Position numbers and translations under genes: made by a program. From the NCBI RefSeq assembly GCF_011100465.1, contig NZ_CP049740.1, forward strand, positions 561,857-625,856: DNA of 64,000 nt, in the 5' to 3' direction. The notes under the pieces were generated by a model, which was not told where the DNA came from, made no database searches, and was given only the letters and a program-made list of their open reading frames with translations. This document shows, piece by piece, positions 29,878 through 41,800 of this stretch; within the stretch, counting starts at the first letter, position 1; every line of letters begins with the position of its first letter. Source of the stretch: Jeotgalibaca arthritidis (GTDB lineage: Bacteria; Bacillota; Bacilli; Lactobacillales; Aerococcaceae).

Positions 29878-30762
29878 TTATTTTTGAATGTCTACTAATA
29901 GTTCAGTTAATTCTTCCTCTGAGTAGTGGTACTTTTCGCCACAGAATTGACAGATGACTTCTGCACCTTTATCTTCTTTGATAATTGCCTCTAATTCTTC
30001 TTTTCCTACTGCTGCAAGACCATCTTTAAAGCGATCATGCGAACAATCACATTTAAATTGTACCGGCATTTTTTCAACAAAGCGAATATTTTCCTTGCCT
30101 AAAATACGCTCTAGAACTTCTTCTGGTGTCACACCTTTTTCCATTAAGCGAGAAACAAGCGGCATATCCGCTAGATTTTTCTCAATGGATGTGATCGCTG
30201 CTTCACTGGCTCCAGGTAATACTTGAATCATAAAACCGCCAGCGATTTTGATAGAATCATCGGTATCAACTAAAACACTTAGTCCAACTGCTGAAGGAAT
30301 TTGTTCAGAGTTCGCCATATAATAAGTGAAATCTTCACCTAATTCGCCACTCACTAATGGGACTTGACCGGTAAATGGTTCTTTTAATCCTAGGTCCTTA
30401 ATGACAGTTAGTAAGCCTTCTGTTCCAACAACGCCACGAACATCTAACTTGCCATTTCCATTTAAAGGTAAGCTAACATGTGGGTTAGTGATATAGCCTT
30501 TCACATCTCCTTGACCATTAGCATCAACAATAATGCGGCCACCAACACCATTCCCATTAACAATCACTGACATTTTTTGCTCTGCCTTTAATCCAGTTGT
30601 TGCGATTAAAATCGACCCAACCATTGTACGGCCTAATGCTGCTGAAGATGCGCTCCATGTATCATGACGACGTTGCGCTTCGCCTACTGTTTCTGTTGCA
30701 TCAACGGCATAAACACGGAACTGCCCCTCATATGCTAATCCTTTTACTAAATAATCTGACAT
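29878..30762 (-). CDS. hslO: Hsp33 redox-regulated chaperone
   Basis: A 294-residue holdase that binds unfolding proteins under oxidative stress. The C-terminal redox switch carries the zinc cysteines as CDC (in CDCSHDRF) and CQFC (in ICQFCGEKYHY). GGGAGGATATTAA precedes the ATG. It lies between ftsH and cysK as in B. subtilis, but coaX, which comes between ftsH and hslO there, is absent. Confidence 0.96.
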   Translation of the reverse strand: MSDYLVKGLAYEGQFRVYAVDATETVGEAQRRHDTWSASSAALGRTMVGSILIATTGLKAEQKMSVIVNGNGVGGRIIVDANGQGDVKGYITNPHVSLPLNGNGKLDVRGVVGTEGLLTVIKDLGLKEPFTGQVPLVSGELGEDFTYYMANSEQIPSAVGLSVLVDTDDSIKIAGGFMIQVLPGASEAAITSIEKNLADMPLVSRLMEKGVTPEEVLERILGKENIRFVEKMPVQFKCDCSHDRFKDGLAAVGKEELEAIIKEDKGAEVICQFCGEKYHYSEEELTELLVDIQK

Positions 30763-30850
30763 TTAATATCCTCCCACGATGGTCTATTTTTCTATTCTCT
30801 TCCATTTTACTATAGCTTGTCCAAAAACCAAACGAGACAACTTATAAAGT

Positions 30851-30883
30851 CAAAAACAGAGCAGGATAGTCCCACTCTGTTTC
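30851..30883 (-). terminator. terminator after ftsH
   Basis: Minus strand AACAGAG pairs with CTCTGTT across a 14-nt loop with internal pairing, followed by TTTG. Confidence 0.7.
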
Positions 30884-30887
30884 TTTC

Positions 30888-32993
30888 TTATTCTTCTGAG
30901 TCTTTATCTGATTCTTTTTCTTCACGCTCATCTGCCCAGTTTGAGAAGTAGTCGCCCTCTTCGTTTTCTAAGTGGTCTTCTTTCTCTTTTTGAGCTTGCT
31001 CACGCTCCGCTTCTTTCTTCTCTAGAGCACGTTTTGCGTCCTCATAAGAAGCTGCCTTTTCACTTGGATATTCAGTTGCCTCATTTTCAGCAGGCATTCT
31101 ACCTGTTTCAAATAGACTCTTGATTGTTTTCTCATCCAAGGTTTCAAGTTCAAGCAGTTTTTCAGCAATCAAGTTTAATTGTTCGCGGTGGTCATTAATA
31201 ATTTGTCGTGCTCTATCATGAGCTTCACCCATCATACGACGCACTTCTGAGTCGATTTGATAAGCAATATCTTCTGAATAAGAACGGGTATTACCATAAT
31301 CACGGCCAACAAAAACTTGTTGATTCCCTTCGTATTGAACAGTTCCTAGGCGTTCGCTCATACCGTATTCTGTTACCATACTACGGACAAGGGCTGTCGC
31401 CTGTTCGAAGTCATTACTTGCTCCAGTTGTTTGAACATTGAAGACAATTTCTTCAGCCAAACGTCCACCCAGCAAACCAACAACTTGTTCAAACATTTCA
31501 TTTTTAGTCATTAAGAAGCGATCTTCTTTAGGAAGCATAATCGCATATCCACCAGCACGTCCACGTGGCACAATCGTTACTTTATGAACCGTACGTGCAT
31601 CGCTTAGTACCATACCAACAACCGTATGTCCCGCTTCATGGTAAGCAACCATTTCACGTTCTTTTTTACTGATCGCTTTGTCTTTCTTAGCTGGACCAGC
31701 AATCACACGGTCATGCGCTTCATCAATGTCTAAGGCGTCAATTTTAACTTTATCACGACGGGCAGCTACTAGCGCTGCTTCGTTTAGTAAGTTTTCTAGA
31801 TCTGCACCAGAGAAACCTGGTGTTTGTTGTGCAACAACTTTTAAGTCAACGTCATTTGCCAATGGTTTGTTACGCGCATGAACTTTCAAAATTGCTTCAC
31901 GGCCTTTAACATCTGGACGACCGACTAAAATTTGACGGTCAAAACGACCTGGACGAAGTAATGCCGGATCGAGAACGTCTGAACGGTTTGTTGCAGCGAT
32001 AACAATAATACCCTCACTACCCGAAAATCCGTCCATTTCAACTAATAATTGGTTAAGGGTTTGTTCACGTTCGTCGTGCCCGCCACCCATGCCAGCACCA
32101 CGTTGACGACCAACTGCATCAATTTCATCAATAAAGATAATGGCTGGTGCAGCTTTTTTAGCACTTTCAAACAAGTCACGAACGCGACTTGCACCGACCC
32201 CAACGAACATCTCTACGAATTCAGAACCTGAAATCGAGAAGAATGGCACCCCTGCTTCACCGGCAACAGCTTTAGCAAGTAATGTTTTCCCCGTCCCTGG
32301 AGGTCCTTCTAATAGAACACCAGCTGGAATACGAGCGCCAAGAGCAGTAAAACGTCTTGGATCTTTTAAGAACTCAACAACTTCAACTAATTCTTGTTTT
32401 TCTTCTTCTGCACCTGCGACATCAGAGAAACGAACTTTAACGTTTTTCTTCGAAACGTCTTCTGCCTTTGTTTTACCAAAGTTCATAACGTTTCTTCCAC
32501 CGCCACCTTGTCCACCGCCTTGTCCCATCATCATATACATGAAGAAGACGAAGATAATTAAAGGCAAGATGCTAAATAGAATACTAATCCAAGCACCTGA
32601 TTGGTCTTGTTCGACAATCGTAACGTCTGTATTTGCTACGGCAGCTAATTCACCGATTTGTGCAAGGGTTGAGTCATTTGGCAATACTGTCGAACGGAAT
32701 GCTGTTGTTGTTAAGTTCTGCTCATTGAACAACAACAAATCGTTTGATGAAGAACTACTCTCAACTGTTTTTTCTTCACGGTATTCTCCGACGATTTCCC
32801 AAACGCCTGCGCCTGGCTGCATGCTGAATTCTTTCACTTCTTCATTTTCTAAAGCTGTGACAAATTCAGTTGTAGTAATAGTTTGGCTTGACTGGTTCCC
32901 GACTCCTCGTGTCATCATGGTTACGACTGCGATGACTGCCAGGAAGATTAGAATCCAAAAGCCACTGCTTTTGAGAAAATTATTCTTTTTCAT
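30888..32993 (-). CDS. ftsH: ATP-dependent zinc metalloprotease FtsH
   Basis: Membrane-anchored AAA+ protease of 701 residues that degrades misfolded and regulatory membrane proteins. It has two N-terminal membrane segments (about 11-27 and 130-152), a glycine-rich linker, Walker A GPPGTGKT, Walker [10 protein letters not shown], the second region of homology and the zinc site HEAGH. The Lys/Glu-rich tail after about residue 620 is usual. GGGAGGGTCAA precedes the start. It follows hpt and tilS, a conserved order. Confidence 0.98.
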   Translation of the reverse strand: MKKNNFLKSSGFWILIFLAVIAVVTMMTRGVGNQSSQTITTTEFVTALENEEVKEFSMQPGAGVWEIVGEYREEKTVESSSSSNDLLLFNEQNLTTTAFRSTVLPNDSTLAQIGELAAVANTDVTIVEQDQSGAWISILFSILPLIIFVFFMYMMMGQGGGQGGGGRNVMNFGKTKAEDVSKKNVKVRFSDVAGAEEEKQELVEVVEFLKDPRRFTALGARIPAGVLLEGPPGTGKTLLAKAVAGEAGVPFFSISGSEFVEMFVGVGASRVRDLFESAKKAAPAIIFIDEIDAVGRQRGAGMGGGHDEREQTLNQLLVEMDGFSGSEGIIVIAATNRSDVLDPALLRPGRFDRQILVGRPDVKGREAILKVHARNKPLANDVDLKVVAQQTPGFSGADLENLLNEAALVAARRDKVKIDALDIDEAHDRVIAGPAKKDKAISKKEREMVAYHEAGHTVVGMVLSDARTVHKVTIVPRGRAGGYAIMLPKEDRFLMTKNEMFEQVVGLLGGRLAEEIVFNVQTTGASNDFEQATALVRSMVTEYGMSERLGTVQYEGNQQVFVGRDYGNTRSYSEDIAYQIDSEVRRMMGEAHDRARQIINDHREQLNLIAEKLLELETLDEKTIKSLFETGRMPAENEATEYPSEKAASYEDAKRALEKKEAEREQAQKEKEDHLENEEGDYFSNWADEREEKESDKDSEE

Positions 32994-33114
32994 TTGACCC
33001 TCCCTGTCAGATAGTATGCCTTTTGGGCTTATATCCTTTTTTCTCTTATAATGCGATAGTTAATTAATGTATCTTAAATATGATACCATATCTGACCATC
33101 TTTCACTATCTCTT

Positions 33115-33654
33115 TTATTGGTAAATCTCTTCTTTTAAAACACCGATATAAGGCAAATTACGGTATTTTTCAATGTAATCTAAGCCATAGCCAACCACAA
33201 ATTCATTTGGTACATGAATGCCCACATAATCCGCTTCTAAATCAACCGCACGGCGTTCTTTCTTATCTAATAAGGTTACCACTTTAATTGATTTTGCTTT
33301 ACGGTGACGGAAGATTTCAATAAGGTAGCTCAATGTACGACCTGTATCGATGATATCTTCAACAATTAATAGGTCACGACCTTCTACTGATGTATCTAAA
33401 TCTTTAAGAATTTTAACATCACCACTTGATTCAATCGCTGCACCGTAGCTTGTAACATCCATAAAATCTAATTCCAAATCACAGTCCATAGCACGAGATA
33501 AGTCCGTCATAAACATGATGGCACCCTTCAAAACACCAATCATTAGTGGATTTTTACCTGCGTATTCTTTTGTTAGAACGGCACCTAATTCTTGCGTTGC
33601 CTGTCTAATTTCTTCTTCTGTATACAATACTTCTTTAATATCTGGATGGATCAC
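33115..33654 (-). CDS. hpt: hypoxanthine phosphoribosyltransferase
   Basis: Salvages hypoxanthine and guanine using PRPP. The 179 residues contain the PRPP-binding loop [15 protein letters not shown] and the conserved [14 protein letters not shown] and MDVTSYG segments. Its ATG overlaps the end of tilS by 4 nt (ATGA), so they are translationally coupled, as in other Bacillota. Confidence 0.97.
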   Translation of the reverse strand: MIHPDIKEVLYTEEEIRQATQELGAVLTKEYAGKNPLMIGVLKGAIMFMTDLSRAMDCDLELDFMDVTSYGAAIESSGDVKILKDLDTSVEGRDLLIVEDIIDTGRTLSYLIEIFRHRKAKSIKVVTLLDKKERRAVDLEADYVGIHVPNEFVVGYGLDYIEKYRNLPYIGVLKEEIYQ

Positions 33655-35090
33655 ATCTTCACCTCATCGTTATTTTCAAATACCAGTATTAGGTACTCGT
33701 TATTTTCTTGATTCATTTGCTGTTGGCTAGCTTCAGTCAGTAAAACTGACGTGGCATAACCCATAAGCCATAATACTGTTCCATTTGCATCGCAAACCAC
33801 TTGCGCTCGTTGCCGTTCTTCTTTTGGAACTTTACGGTCAACAAATAATCTCGCAATTTTTTTAGTAAAGGGGTGTTTCGGATTAAGCTGTATCTTATCG
33901 CCTGGCTGCCAAGGGCGAACCATTAGCGGCAACTGAACATCAGCCTGTTTAAAGACAAAGCTGACTTGATTTAATTCTGCTCTTTCTAAATCATCATTAC
34001 TAAATAAAAACAATCCTATTTTACCATTAATCTCTAATTCTAACCATTGATTTAGTTTAAGTTCTTTATAAATGGGCATTTTTTTATGTTCTTTCTCATT
34101 TTCAGCACTTCCCCTATGGAAGTAAATGACATTATAGCGTTTTTTAAGCTGAAGACCGCCTAGATTTAATTCGCCTTGAGCCAGGTCAGATTGAATAAAT
34201 GCTAGGACAGTCGGGAGATGCTTCTTACTGATGAAAATAGACTCTTTTGGACCGATTGTTTCAAAAAAATAAGTTAACACTAGCCGTTGTAGTGCCGGTG
34301 TCTCCTCAATAAACAGCAATCGATCTAACTGCCAACCATCTTCATTCGTTTGAAACAAGCGAGCAAAGTGAGTTGTTAATAGCGGGCTTAACAGCTCTTC
34401 AATATCTTGTAGCTGTTGGGAAAAGGCTTGAAAATGCTGGCTCGCTTGTTGATTTTCCTGTTTAATAAGCGGAAGAAGTTGATGGCGATAACGATTCCTT
34501 GTATAAGCCATACTTTGGTTGGTCTCATCTTCCTGATAAGGCACCCCATTGTCATGACAATAACGGTAGAGCTCGTTTTTTTCATAACTTAGCAGTGGCC
34601 GGATAAGCCGCCCATTTCCAAAAGGCCGAACCGCCTTCATCCCACTATAACCACTCAAAGTGCTCCCTCGTGTCAGCTTCATTAGAATGGTTTCCATCTG
34701 GTCATCCGCATGATGAGCCGTCAATAGACAACTCGCTTGTCGCTCCTCCATTTGCTCTTCAAAAAATTGATAGCGCACATGACGCGCAGCTTCTTCCCAA
34801 TTACTGTTTGGATGCTCGCTTTGGTGCCAGTGTCTAACATGACACGGCAACTGATGGAGCTGACAATAAGTCTCAAGCAATTTTAAATCACCATCTGCTG
34901 ACTCCCGTAAATGATGGTGAACATGTACGACTTCTACTTGTGGACCACCTTCCTCAGCTAATCTGCGAATAACATCTAGTAATGCCATGGAATCAACGCC
35001 TGCTGAGACTGCAACAAGGACAACATCTGATGGTAGCCAATAGTGATTCTTTTCATTGTCGCTAGCAATACGCTGCATTAACTTATCCAT
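33651..35090 (-). CDS. tilS: tRNA(Ile)-lysidine synthetase
   Basis: TilS modifies the wobble C of the CAU-anticodon tRNA-Ile to lysidine, switching its charging to isoleucine; it is normally essential. The 479 residues have the PP-loop as [10 protein letters not shown] (29-38; SGG in many relatives), the HHLRE and [12 protein letters not shown] motifs, and C-terminal substrate-binding domains. The C-terminus overlaps hpt. Confidence 0.96.
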   Translation of the reverse strand: MDKLMQRIASDNEKNHYWLPSDVVLVAVSAGVDSMALLDVIRRLAEEGGPQVEVVHVHHHLRESADGDLKLLETYCQLHQLPCHVRHWHQSEHPNSNWEEAARHVRYQFFEEQMEERQASCLLTAHHADDQMETILMKLTRGSTLSGYSGMKAVRPFGNGRLIRPLLSYEKNELYRYCHDNGVPYQEDETNQSMAYTRNRYRHQLLPLIKQENQQASQHFQAFSQQLQDIEELLSPLLTTHFARLFQTNEDGWQLDRLLFIEETPALQRLVLTYFFETIGPKESIFISKKHLPTVLAFIQSDLAQGELNLGGLQLKKRYNVIYFHRGSAENEKEHKKMPIYKELKLNQWLELEINGKIGLFLFSNDDLERAELNQVSFVFKQADVQLPLMVRPWQPGDKIQLNPKHPFTKKIARLFVDRKVPKEERQRAQVVCDANGTVLWLMGYATSVLLTEASQQQMNQENNEYLILVFENNDEVKM

Positions 35091-35109
35091 CTTCTGTCCT
35101 CCTTATTTA

Positions 35110-35170
35110 ATAAAATAAAGAGAGGCAGAACGAATGGTCCAAATGACTGTTCGTTCAACCCCTCTTTTTA
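35110..35170 (-). terminator. terminator after the S1-domain gene
   Basis: Minus strand AAGAGG and GAACGAA arms pair with TTCGTTC and CCTCTCTT around a 15-nt loop, followed by a T-rich tail TTTATTTTATT. Confidence 0.75.
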
Positions 35171-35178
35171 TCAGCCTA

Positions 35179-35676
35179 TTAGCTACGTCTTCCGCCTCGG
35201 CCGCCTCGTTTACCTTCAGTATTGCGTTTCAACGATGTTAAGCGATCATCACTATCTTTTAGGAATGCGCTCATCAAATTGTCAAAACTATCTTTTTTGC
35301 TTTCTTGCCCTTGAGAAAAACGGTCTCCTCTAGCGTTGTTATCTCTGCTATATGACGTTGTTTTTCTAGGAGCAGGAGCAGGAGCAGAACTACGTTGGCT
35401 AGGTTTATACTCACGTTGAGGTCGGGAAACTTCTTCGGTTTTCTCTTCTGCCTTACGAATTGACAACCCAATTTTCCCATCATCTGCTATCGATAAAATT
35501 TTAACTTTTACTTCGTCTCCAACAGTTAATACTTCATTAATGTCCTTAATATAACTATCAGAAATTTCACTGATATGAACAAGTCCTGTTTTCTTCTCAC
35601 CTAAATCGATAAATGCACCAAAATTTGTAATACCTGTTACTTTTCCTGATATAATGCTACCAACCTCAATTGACAT
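35179..35676 (-). CDS. S1-domain RNA-binding protein (YabR-like)
   Basis: A 165-residue protein with one N-terminal S1 RNA-binding domain (about 4-74, KVTGITNFGAFIDLGEKKTG), then a disordered Ser/Pro/Arg-rich region and an RGG-type tail (KRGGRGGRRS). This matches the YabR/general stress protein 13 group, a ribosome-associated family with unclear role. It is immediately downstream of divIC, as in B. subtilis. Confidence 0.88.
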   Translation of the reverse strand: MSIEVGSIISGKVTGITNFGAFIDLGEKKTGLVHISEISDSYIKDINEVLTVGDEVKVKILSIADDGKIGLSIRKAEEKTEEVSRPQREYKPSQRSSAPAPAPRKTTSYSRDNNARGDRFSQGQESKKDSFDNLMSAFLKDSDDRLTSLKRNTEGKRGGRGGRRS

Positions 35677-35763
35677 AAAAAAAAGTTTCCTCCTTAAGTT
35701 TTGTATGCTAATTATAGCATGTTATCCATTATAAATACAGTTGGTTGTCACCAGCGAAGCGCT

Positions 35764-36204
35764 TTATTCCGCTGATTTCTCCTCGGATATTTCTTTTTCG
35801 GCTGCTTTGCTACGATTATCTTCAGGCAAGCTGAAAATAAGTTCGCCATCTTTACTCAAGTAATAACGACTCCTAGCTAGCTTAGCCACATATTCATCAT
35901 CCTGCAGCAACCCAACTTGAACCTTCAAGTTTTGATTTTCTTCTGCCAATGTAACATTAATTTCTTTTGTCTCCGCTATTTTCCCATCCAAGGAACGAAT
36001 CTCAAATAAATTCTTGACCACATTGATGCCTAAAGGAACCACCATCAACAAACCTACAATCATAATCGCTAGCAGTCTTCTTCTTGCTTTTCTTTGAAGA
36101 TTTGTAGAAATTTGTTTTTTTAAGGTTTGCTCTTGTGTGTATGTATTTTTAATTTGAGTAATATTTTGTGTCTTGCCTTGAGTTTTGGCTTGTTTAAAAA
36201 ACAT
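35764..36204 (-). CDS. divIC: cell division protein DivIC (FtsB-like)
   Basis: A 146-residue bitopic protein of the septal FtsL-DivIC-DivIB complex. It has a basic cytoplasmic N-terminus, one membrane segment (about 45-65, LAIMIVGLLMVVPLGINVV) and an extracytoplasmic coiled coil (ETKEINVTLAEENQNLKVQV). GAGGAGGCTGGCAT precedes the start. It has its own promoter about 60 nt upstream. Confidence 0.93.
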   Translation of the reverse strand: MFFKQAKTQGKTQNITQIKNTYTQEQTLKKQISTNLQRKARRRLLAIMIVGLLMVVPLGINVVKNLFEIRSLDGKIAETKEINVTLAEENQNLKVQVGLLQDDEYVAKLARSRYYLSKDGELIFSLPEDNRSKAAEKEISEEKSAE

Positions 36205-36263
36205 ATGCCAGCCTCCTCATCTGTTTTCTACTATAGCTATGGCCAATTTTATCATATGATTAC

Positions 36264-36292
36264 AGTATAGAAGAAAAGGAAATAAATGTCAC
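36264..36292 (-). promoter_or_regulatory. promoter upstream of divIC
   Basis: Minus strand GTGACA, 17 bp, TATACT, in the 100-nt gap between rqcP and divIC. Confidence 0.65.
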
Positions 36293-36304
36293 GATGAACT
36301 TTTA

Positions 36305-36571
36305 CTAATCTTCTTCTGTATGAGCCGTTTCACTCACAATCGTATACATATCTTGCGCTTCATCTTTTTTAGTCGTATCTAAAATTTTATCAATCCGAAC
36401 GACCAATGTCTTGTTACCAAACTGCAAGGTTAGCTCATCGTCCACTTTTACATTGGCACCTGATTTGGCTTGCTTACCGTTAATGAAGACACGGCCCTTA
36501 TCAGCAACTTCCTTAGCAACACTACGGCGTTTGATAATACGGGAGACTTTTAAAAATTTATCTAATCTCAT
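36305..36571 (-). CDS. rqcP: RqcP, S4-domain ribosome-quality-control factor
   Basis: An 88-residue S4-domain protein ([38 protein letters not shown]) of the YabO/RqcP/Hsp15 family. In Bacillota it assists RqcH in adding alanine tails to nascent chains on obstructed 50S subunits. Its start lies 14 nt inside the end of the mazG gene, so the two are coupled. Position before divIC is conserved. Confidence 0.93.
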   Translation of the reverse strand: MRLDKFLKVSRIIKRRSVAKEVADKGRVFINGKQAKSGANVKVDDELTLQFGNKTLVVRIDKILDTTKKDEAQDMYTIVSETAHTEED

Positions 36572-37244
36572 TATTTTCCCTCATCTCTTTTTCTTTTCGT
36601 TTAATCGCTTGCCACATATCATCAATATCTTGAATGGTATTGACTACATAACCATCAAACACATGCGGATGACGACGGCGTAACTTTTTATTTAGTGTAT
36701 CTAGTATGTCAGCCATTGTAAAGCGTGATTCCAACTTAGCATAACCAGCATGATAGAAGACTTGCAAAAGAATGTCTCCTAACTCCTCAACCAAGTTGTC
36801 TTGGTCATTATTTGCAATAGCTACAGCCACTTCCTCTGCTTCTTCCATTAAATAAGGCAATAAGCTCTCGTGGGTTTGCTCTCTTGCCCACATATCTTTT
36901 TCTAAAATCTCATCCATATAAGATTGGGTTGTCGTAAAACGTTTGGTTTGAGCATCACGCTCTAGAGCTGGTAAATAAAGAAGGTCTCCTATAATCTGGT
37001 TGCTTTCACTATCTTTTACAGTCAGCCACTGGAGGTTATCAGAAATGATCGCCAAACGGTAATCATCAGGATAATCACTTAGCTTTTTCACATCGAATGG
37101 TTCATCACATTGAATAATAACATGACTAGACTGGTCAAGCTGCTTAATTGAAAGAGAAGAACTTTTTAGAAGTTGGAGACCATCAAATGGATCAATTCCT
37201 AATTTTTGGCAGAGCTGGTTGATGTCCCGTTTATTTTCTATCAT
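36558..37244 (-). CDS. MazG-type nucleotide pyrophosphohydrolase lacking the methylase half
   Basis: A 228-residue protein. The C-terminal half has the MazG metal-binding signatures [10 protein letters not shown] and [13 protein letters not shown] and the [14 protein letters not shown] lead-in. In B. subtilis the gene at this place (yabN) is a fusion with an N-terminal tetrapyrrole-methylase domain; here the first 110 residues are short and show no methylase motif. Start chosen at 37244, where ATGA overlaps the stop of the flippase gene; a start at 37295 lies deep in that gene. Probable role: hydrolysis of non-canonical NTPs. Confidence 0.85.
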   Translation of the reverse strand: MIENKRDINQLCQKLGIDPFDGLQLLKSSSLSIKQLDQSSHVIIQCDEPFDVKKLSDYPDDYRLAIISDNLQWLTVKDSESNQIIGDLLYLPALERDAQTKRFTTTQSYMDEILEKDMWAREQTHESLLPYLMEEAEEVAVAIANNDQDNLVEELGDILLQVFYHAGYAKLESRFTMADILDTLNKKLRRRHPHVFDGYVVNTIQDIDDMWQAIKRKEKEMRENNEIR

Positions 37245-38830
37245 CCTTTGACTCCTTTTTTCAATAATTTCTTTCCGAATGGGAGTGATAGCCATTCTCT
37301 AATTGTAAAGAGCTGAACTCTTAAGATATAAACAACAAATACGATAACACCGATTACTACGGTTAATAACGCAACGATACTTGCTTGGCTGCGAGAATCT
37401 GATTGGAATAACAAACTGGTCAGCACCCACTTAGTCATAACGGCGGTTATATACAACATTCCAGCACCACCCACTAATTTTAGTAGAAAGTGGTCGGTTC
37501 TCCACAATTGTGTCATGGATAACGATAACTTACTCGCTAAGAATATAGCCATGATGACTAACCCCGTCAAGGTTGCTATACTTGCCCCCAGCGTTCCCAA
37601 GCTGCTAACTAACCAACTATTCAACGCTAATTTCACCACTAGCCCAATCGCCAGTGCATATAAGGTTAGACGGTATTGGTTTTCACTTTGTAAAATGGAG
37701 TGAAAAGCCATGACTAATGAGGCTGCAGCAATAGCCATCACATAAATCGCCAACACCACTTGTCCGCTCCGGTCTCCAAATAACATCTGATTCACTTCTG
37801 GAAGAATAGCCAGTAAGCCAACAGTCGCTGCAAGCGATAGTGTTAGCGTAATCCGAATCAGTGATTTGGCTGCATATTGAAAACGATCAGCTTGTCTACT
37901 GACAAAGGCTTGAGTTAACATCGGTATAAAACTAGCGGAAAAACCTGTCCCCACTACCATCCCCAATTGAACAAGAGGCTGCCCTCTATCGTAAATCCCT
38001 TTTAATGACTTAGCAGTATCCGCATCGATACCACTTTCAACCAATCCTTTATAGAGAGAAAAGGAATCAATGAGTTGAAATAAGACTAAAATGGATGTTA
38101 AAAGGCAGATCGTCAAGCCCTCTGTCGCATAGCGCTTCGTTAATTGGAACAAGCCTTTTCTTACCGATTGCGACTTGCTAGCTAATAATAAGGGGTGGTC
38201 ATTTTTCTTAGCCGCCATTAATAGGACAACTAAAGCTAACGCAGCTCCCCAACTTGCCCCACTCATAGCCGATGCTCCCATGGCATATAAGTCAGTCCCC
38301 GTTTGGGTAAACCAATAAGCGGCAATTAAAATAACGACAACACGAACTAACTGCTCCGTAACTTGAGAAATGGCAGTTGGTTCCATTCGATAAGTCCCTT
38401 GAAAATATCCTCTTAATGTCGCTAATAGTGGCATAAATAAAAACATCCAGGACACCGATTGAATAATCGGTATCAATTGACTATCTCCCATTAAAGCTGC
38501 AATCGGGCTAGCAAATAGATATATGCCCATAAATACGAGCGCTGAAAAAGTGGATAAAATAAGCAAACTCTGTTTCATAAGTCGCTGGTGGTCTAATGGG
38601 TCAACTGCTTCTGCTATTGCCTTAGAGAAAAAGACAGGAAACCCTGATAAAGCAAACGTCATCCCAATCCCATAAATCGGATAAACTTGTTGGTAAACAT
38701 AAAAACCCGTATTGCCTACCATATTTTGAAACGGAACACGGTAAACAGCACTCAAAATTTTGGCAACGAGTGATGCCACCGAAAGCAAAACTGCACCATT
38801 CATCATTGATTTTAGTTGTTTATTTTTCAT
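37241..38830 (-). CDS. MATE/MurJ-superfamily polysaccharide flippase (YabM/SpoVB-like)
   Basis: A 529-residue membrane protein with about 14 hydrophobic segments. The start MKNKQLKSMMNGAVLLSVASLVAKILSAVYRVPFQNMVGN is typical of the Wzx/SpoVB group of lipid-linked oligosaccharide or lipid II flippases. It starts 6 nt after mfd and overlaps mazG by 4 nt. The B. subtilis equivalent in this position is yabM. The cargo is not known. Confidence 0.9.
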   Translation of the reverse strand: MKNKQLKSMMNGAVLLSVASLVAKILSAVYRVPFQNMVGNTGFYVYQQVYPIYGIGMTFALSGFPVFFSKAIAEAVDPLDHQRLMKQSLLILSTFSALVFMGIYLFASPIAALMGDSQLIPIIQSVSWMFLFMPLLATLRGYFQGTYRMEPTAISQVTEQLVRVVVILIAAYWFTQTGTDLYAMGASAMSGASWGAALALVVLLMAAKKNDHPLLLASKSQSVRKGLFQLTKRYATEGLTICLLTSILVLFQLIDSFSLYKGLVESGIDADTAKSLKGIYDRGQPLVQLGMVVGTGFSASFIPMLTQAFVSRQADRFQYAAKSLIRITLTLSLAATVGLLAILPEVNQMLFGDRSGQVVLAIYVMAIAAASLVMAFHSILQSENQYRLTLYALAIGLVVKLALNSWLVSSLGTLGASIATLTGLVIMAIFLASKLSLSMTQLWRTDHFLLKLVGGAGMLYITAVMTKWVLTSLLFQSDSRSQASIVALLTVVIGVIVFVVYILRVQLFTIREWLSLPFGKKLLKKGVKG

Positions 38831-38836
38831 AGGCTA

Positions 38837-41800
38837 TCAACTTTCTTCCTTTTGCTCAGCGACGCTTGCTTCTAGGAATGCTTTCAAATGATCCATCCAT
38901 GCTGGAATAGCAACCTTATGAATTTGAATAGATACCACTAATTGGTCTTTTTTCATATTCACTTGTGCACGTAAAGGGATACTGCTAAGCGCTTCGAAAA
39001 TCGCTACTCCTTGCAGTCGTTTCGTTCCTTCCTTATCGAAAGTAATATGAACGATATCGCCTTGACGTTTTAGCTGTTCTGCCTCGGCTAATTCTGCATA
39101 GTGGCGAATCAAGCCCACTTGAGCGAGATAGGTCACTTCTTCCGGTAAATCACCAAAACGGTCTTGGAAGTCATCTTGAATTTCATAGAAATCATCTTCA
39201 TTTTTCAGTTGTTGGATGCGTTTATACATATCAATTTTTTGACGTTCGTCTTCAATATAGGTTGCCGGAATATAGGCATTAATAGCTAAATCAATCTCAA
39301 CATTTACCTGCTTGCGACGTGACCCTTTGCCACGCTTGCGTTCTACTGCTTCGCTCAGCATTTCTGAATACAAATCAAAGCCAACTGAATCGATAAAGCC
39401 ATGCTGTTGGGCTCCTAAGAGGTTTCCTGCTCCACGAATAGACAAATCACGCATAGCAATTTTGAATCCTGATCCTAATTCTGTAAAGTCCTTAATGGCT
39501 TGCAAGCGTTTCTCACTTACTTCACTTAATATTTTATCGCGCTGGTGCATTAAGTAAGCATAGGCAATTCGATTCGTTCTCCCTACTCGTCCTCTTAATT
39601 GATAAAGTTGGGACAAGCCCATGTAGTCAGCATTTTCAACAAAGAGCGTATTGGCATTTGGAATATCCACACCTGTTTCAATAATTGTTGTGGTAACAAG
39701 GACGTCATAAACACCTTCTACAAAATCCATCATGATATTTTCTAGTTGAACTTCTGTCATTTGCCCATGCGCCACACCTACTCTGCAATCAGGAACGAGT
39801 ACTCGGATTTCATCCGCCTTACGTTCAATGGTTTCGACACGATTATAGACATAAAAAGCTTGGCCACCCCTTGCCATTTCTCGTTCAATCCCATCGCGAA
39901 CAGCAGCCATATTTTGCTCCATTACGTAGGTTTGGACAGGATAGCGGTTAGCCGGTGGAGTTTCAATAACCGACAAGTCGCGGACACCTAACATAGACAT
40001 GTGCAAGGTACGCGGAATCGGCGTTGCCGTTAGAGTCAAGACATCTACTGTCGACTTCAGCGCCTTCAAGCGTTCTTTATGTTTGACACCGAAACGTTGC
40101 TCTTCATCGACTACTAATAAACCGAGGTCAAAAAAGACAACATCTTTTGAAATGAGACGGTGCGTTCCCACAATAATATCCACACTGCCCTTACGAATAC
40201 CTTCAATGGTTTCTTCTTGCTGTTTCTTCGTACGGAAGCGACTTAAAAGACCAATCTCAAATGGTAAATCCTCAAAGCGTTGTACTAACGATTCATAATG
40301 CTGTTGTGCCAAAATAGTCGTTGGCACCAGAAAAGCTGCTTGTTTTCCTTCTAGAACAGCTTTGAAAATAGCACGCATGGCCACTTCTGTTTTTCCATAT
40401 CCAACATCTCCGACTAAGAGACGATCCATTGGTTTTTCTTTTTGCATATCCTTTTTGATTTCTTCAATACTTCTCAATTGATCATCGGTTTCTGTATAAG
40501 GGAAACGATTCTCAAAATCAACTTGGTCTTGATTATCCGGTGGGAAGGCATAGCCTTTTTCTGATTCGCGTTTAGCATAGAGCTCTATCAACTCGTCCGC
40601 AATGTCTTCTACTCTTGAAGCAACTTTCTTTTTCGTTTTCGCCCATTCAGTACCACCTAGTTTGTTGACTTTAGGTGTTTTAGACTCTGAAGACACATAT
40701 TTTTGAACGAGATGCAGCTGGGTAACCGGAATAAAGAGTTTGGCACCATCTTGGTAAAGAATCGAAATATAGTCTTGATTAACCCCATCAACGACAATCG
40801 TCTCCATACCCGTGTATTTCCCAATACCGTGATTAACGTGTACGACAAAGTCTCCAGCTGATAATTCTGTATAGCTCTTCAACCGTTCCGCATTCGACAT
40901 CTTTTGTCTACGTGGCTGACGTTTCGTCGCTTTGTTGAAGAGTTCTTTTTCCGTCATGACAACTAATTTTCTCATCGGTAGTTCAAAGCCAGCTGCCATT
41001 CCCCCGACAACAATATTAACGTGGTTTTCAATAAAGCCATCTTGACCGATGATGACACTCTCTATATCAAAATCAAGGAAGACTTGATGAACCTTTTCAG
41101 CACGTTCCTTATCAGGAACGACCATAAATACGGTGGCATCTTGCTTGAGCCAGCGATCCACTTCTGATTTAACCATTGGCATTTGACCGAAGAATTGTAG
41201 GAGACCACGATATTGAATGGGATGAACAGCAGTAAAGCGGATATTTCCTAACCCTTTTTGGAATAAAGAATAAAAGAGTTTGCGGTGCTCACTTTGTTTG
41301 ACAACGTCTCGAATATCAGCTGTCATCTGTTGTTTCGGCAACAAGACCCCTTCGCCAATCTTCATTTCTTCCCAATCGGCTGCTTCCATATTTTGAGTGC
41401 GTTCGCTCTCTAGCGTTCTACCATATTCATCCATTACGATTAAGGTATCTTTAGACATATAATCCATAATGGTTGTCATTTGTGGATAAAATAAGGAGGT
41501 ATACATTTTTGGATTTTGCGGTAATTCACCTAATTGTGCTTTTTCAATAAAGTCATTAAAGAAAACGGCTAGTCGTTTTTTAACGTCCTCATTTTTGATT
41601 GATTTTTCAGCTTTCTTAACTTTCTTTTCAATTTCTTCTACTTGCTCTTGTAATATATACGGCGGAAAAATCGTATCTTGGGCTGGCAGAACCATCACTG
41701 ATTCAACAGCCTCATCAAAGGATTTTTGAGTTGTTGGTTCGAAAAAGCGCATGCGGTCAACTTCAGACCCAAAGAATTCGATTCGGATTGGATATTCTTC

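Noticed and set aside
32140-32997. A 285-codon plus-strand frame opposite ftsH, and many similar antisense frames
   Set aside because: They lie fully inside well-identified genes, have no ribosome binding sites and encode low-complexity shadow sequence.
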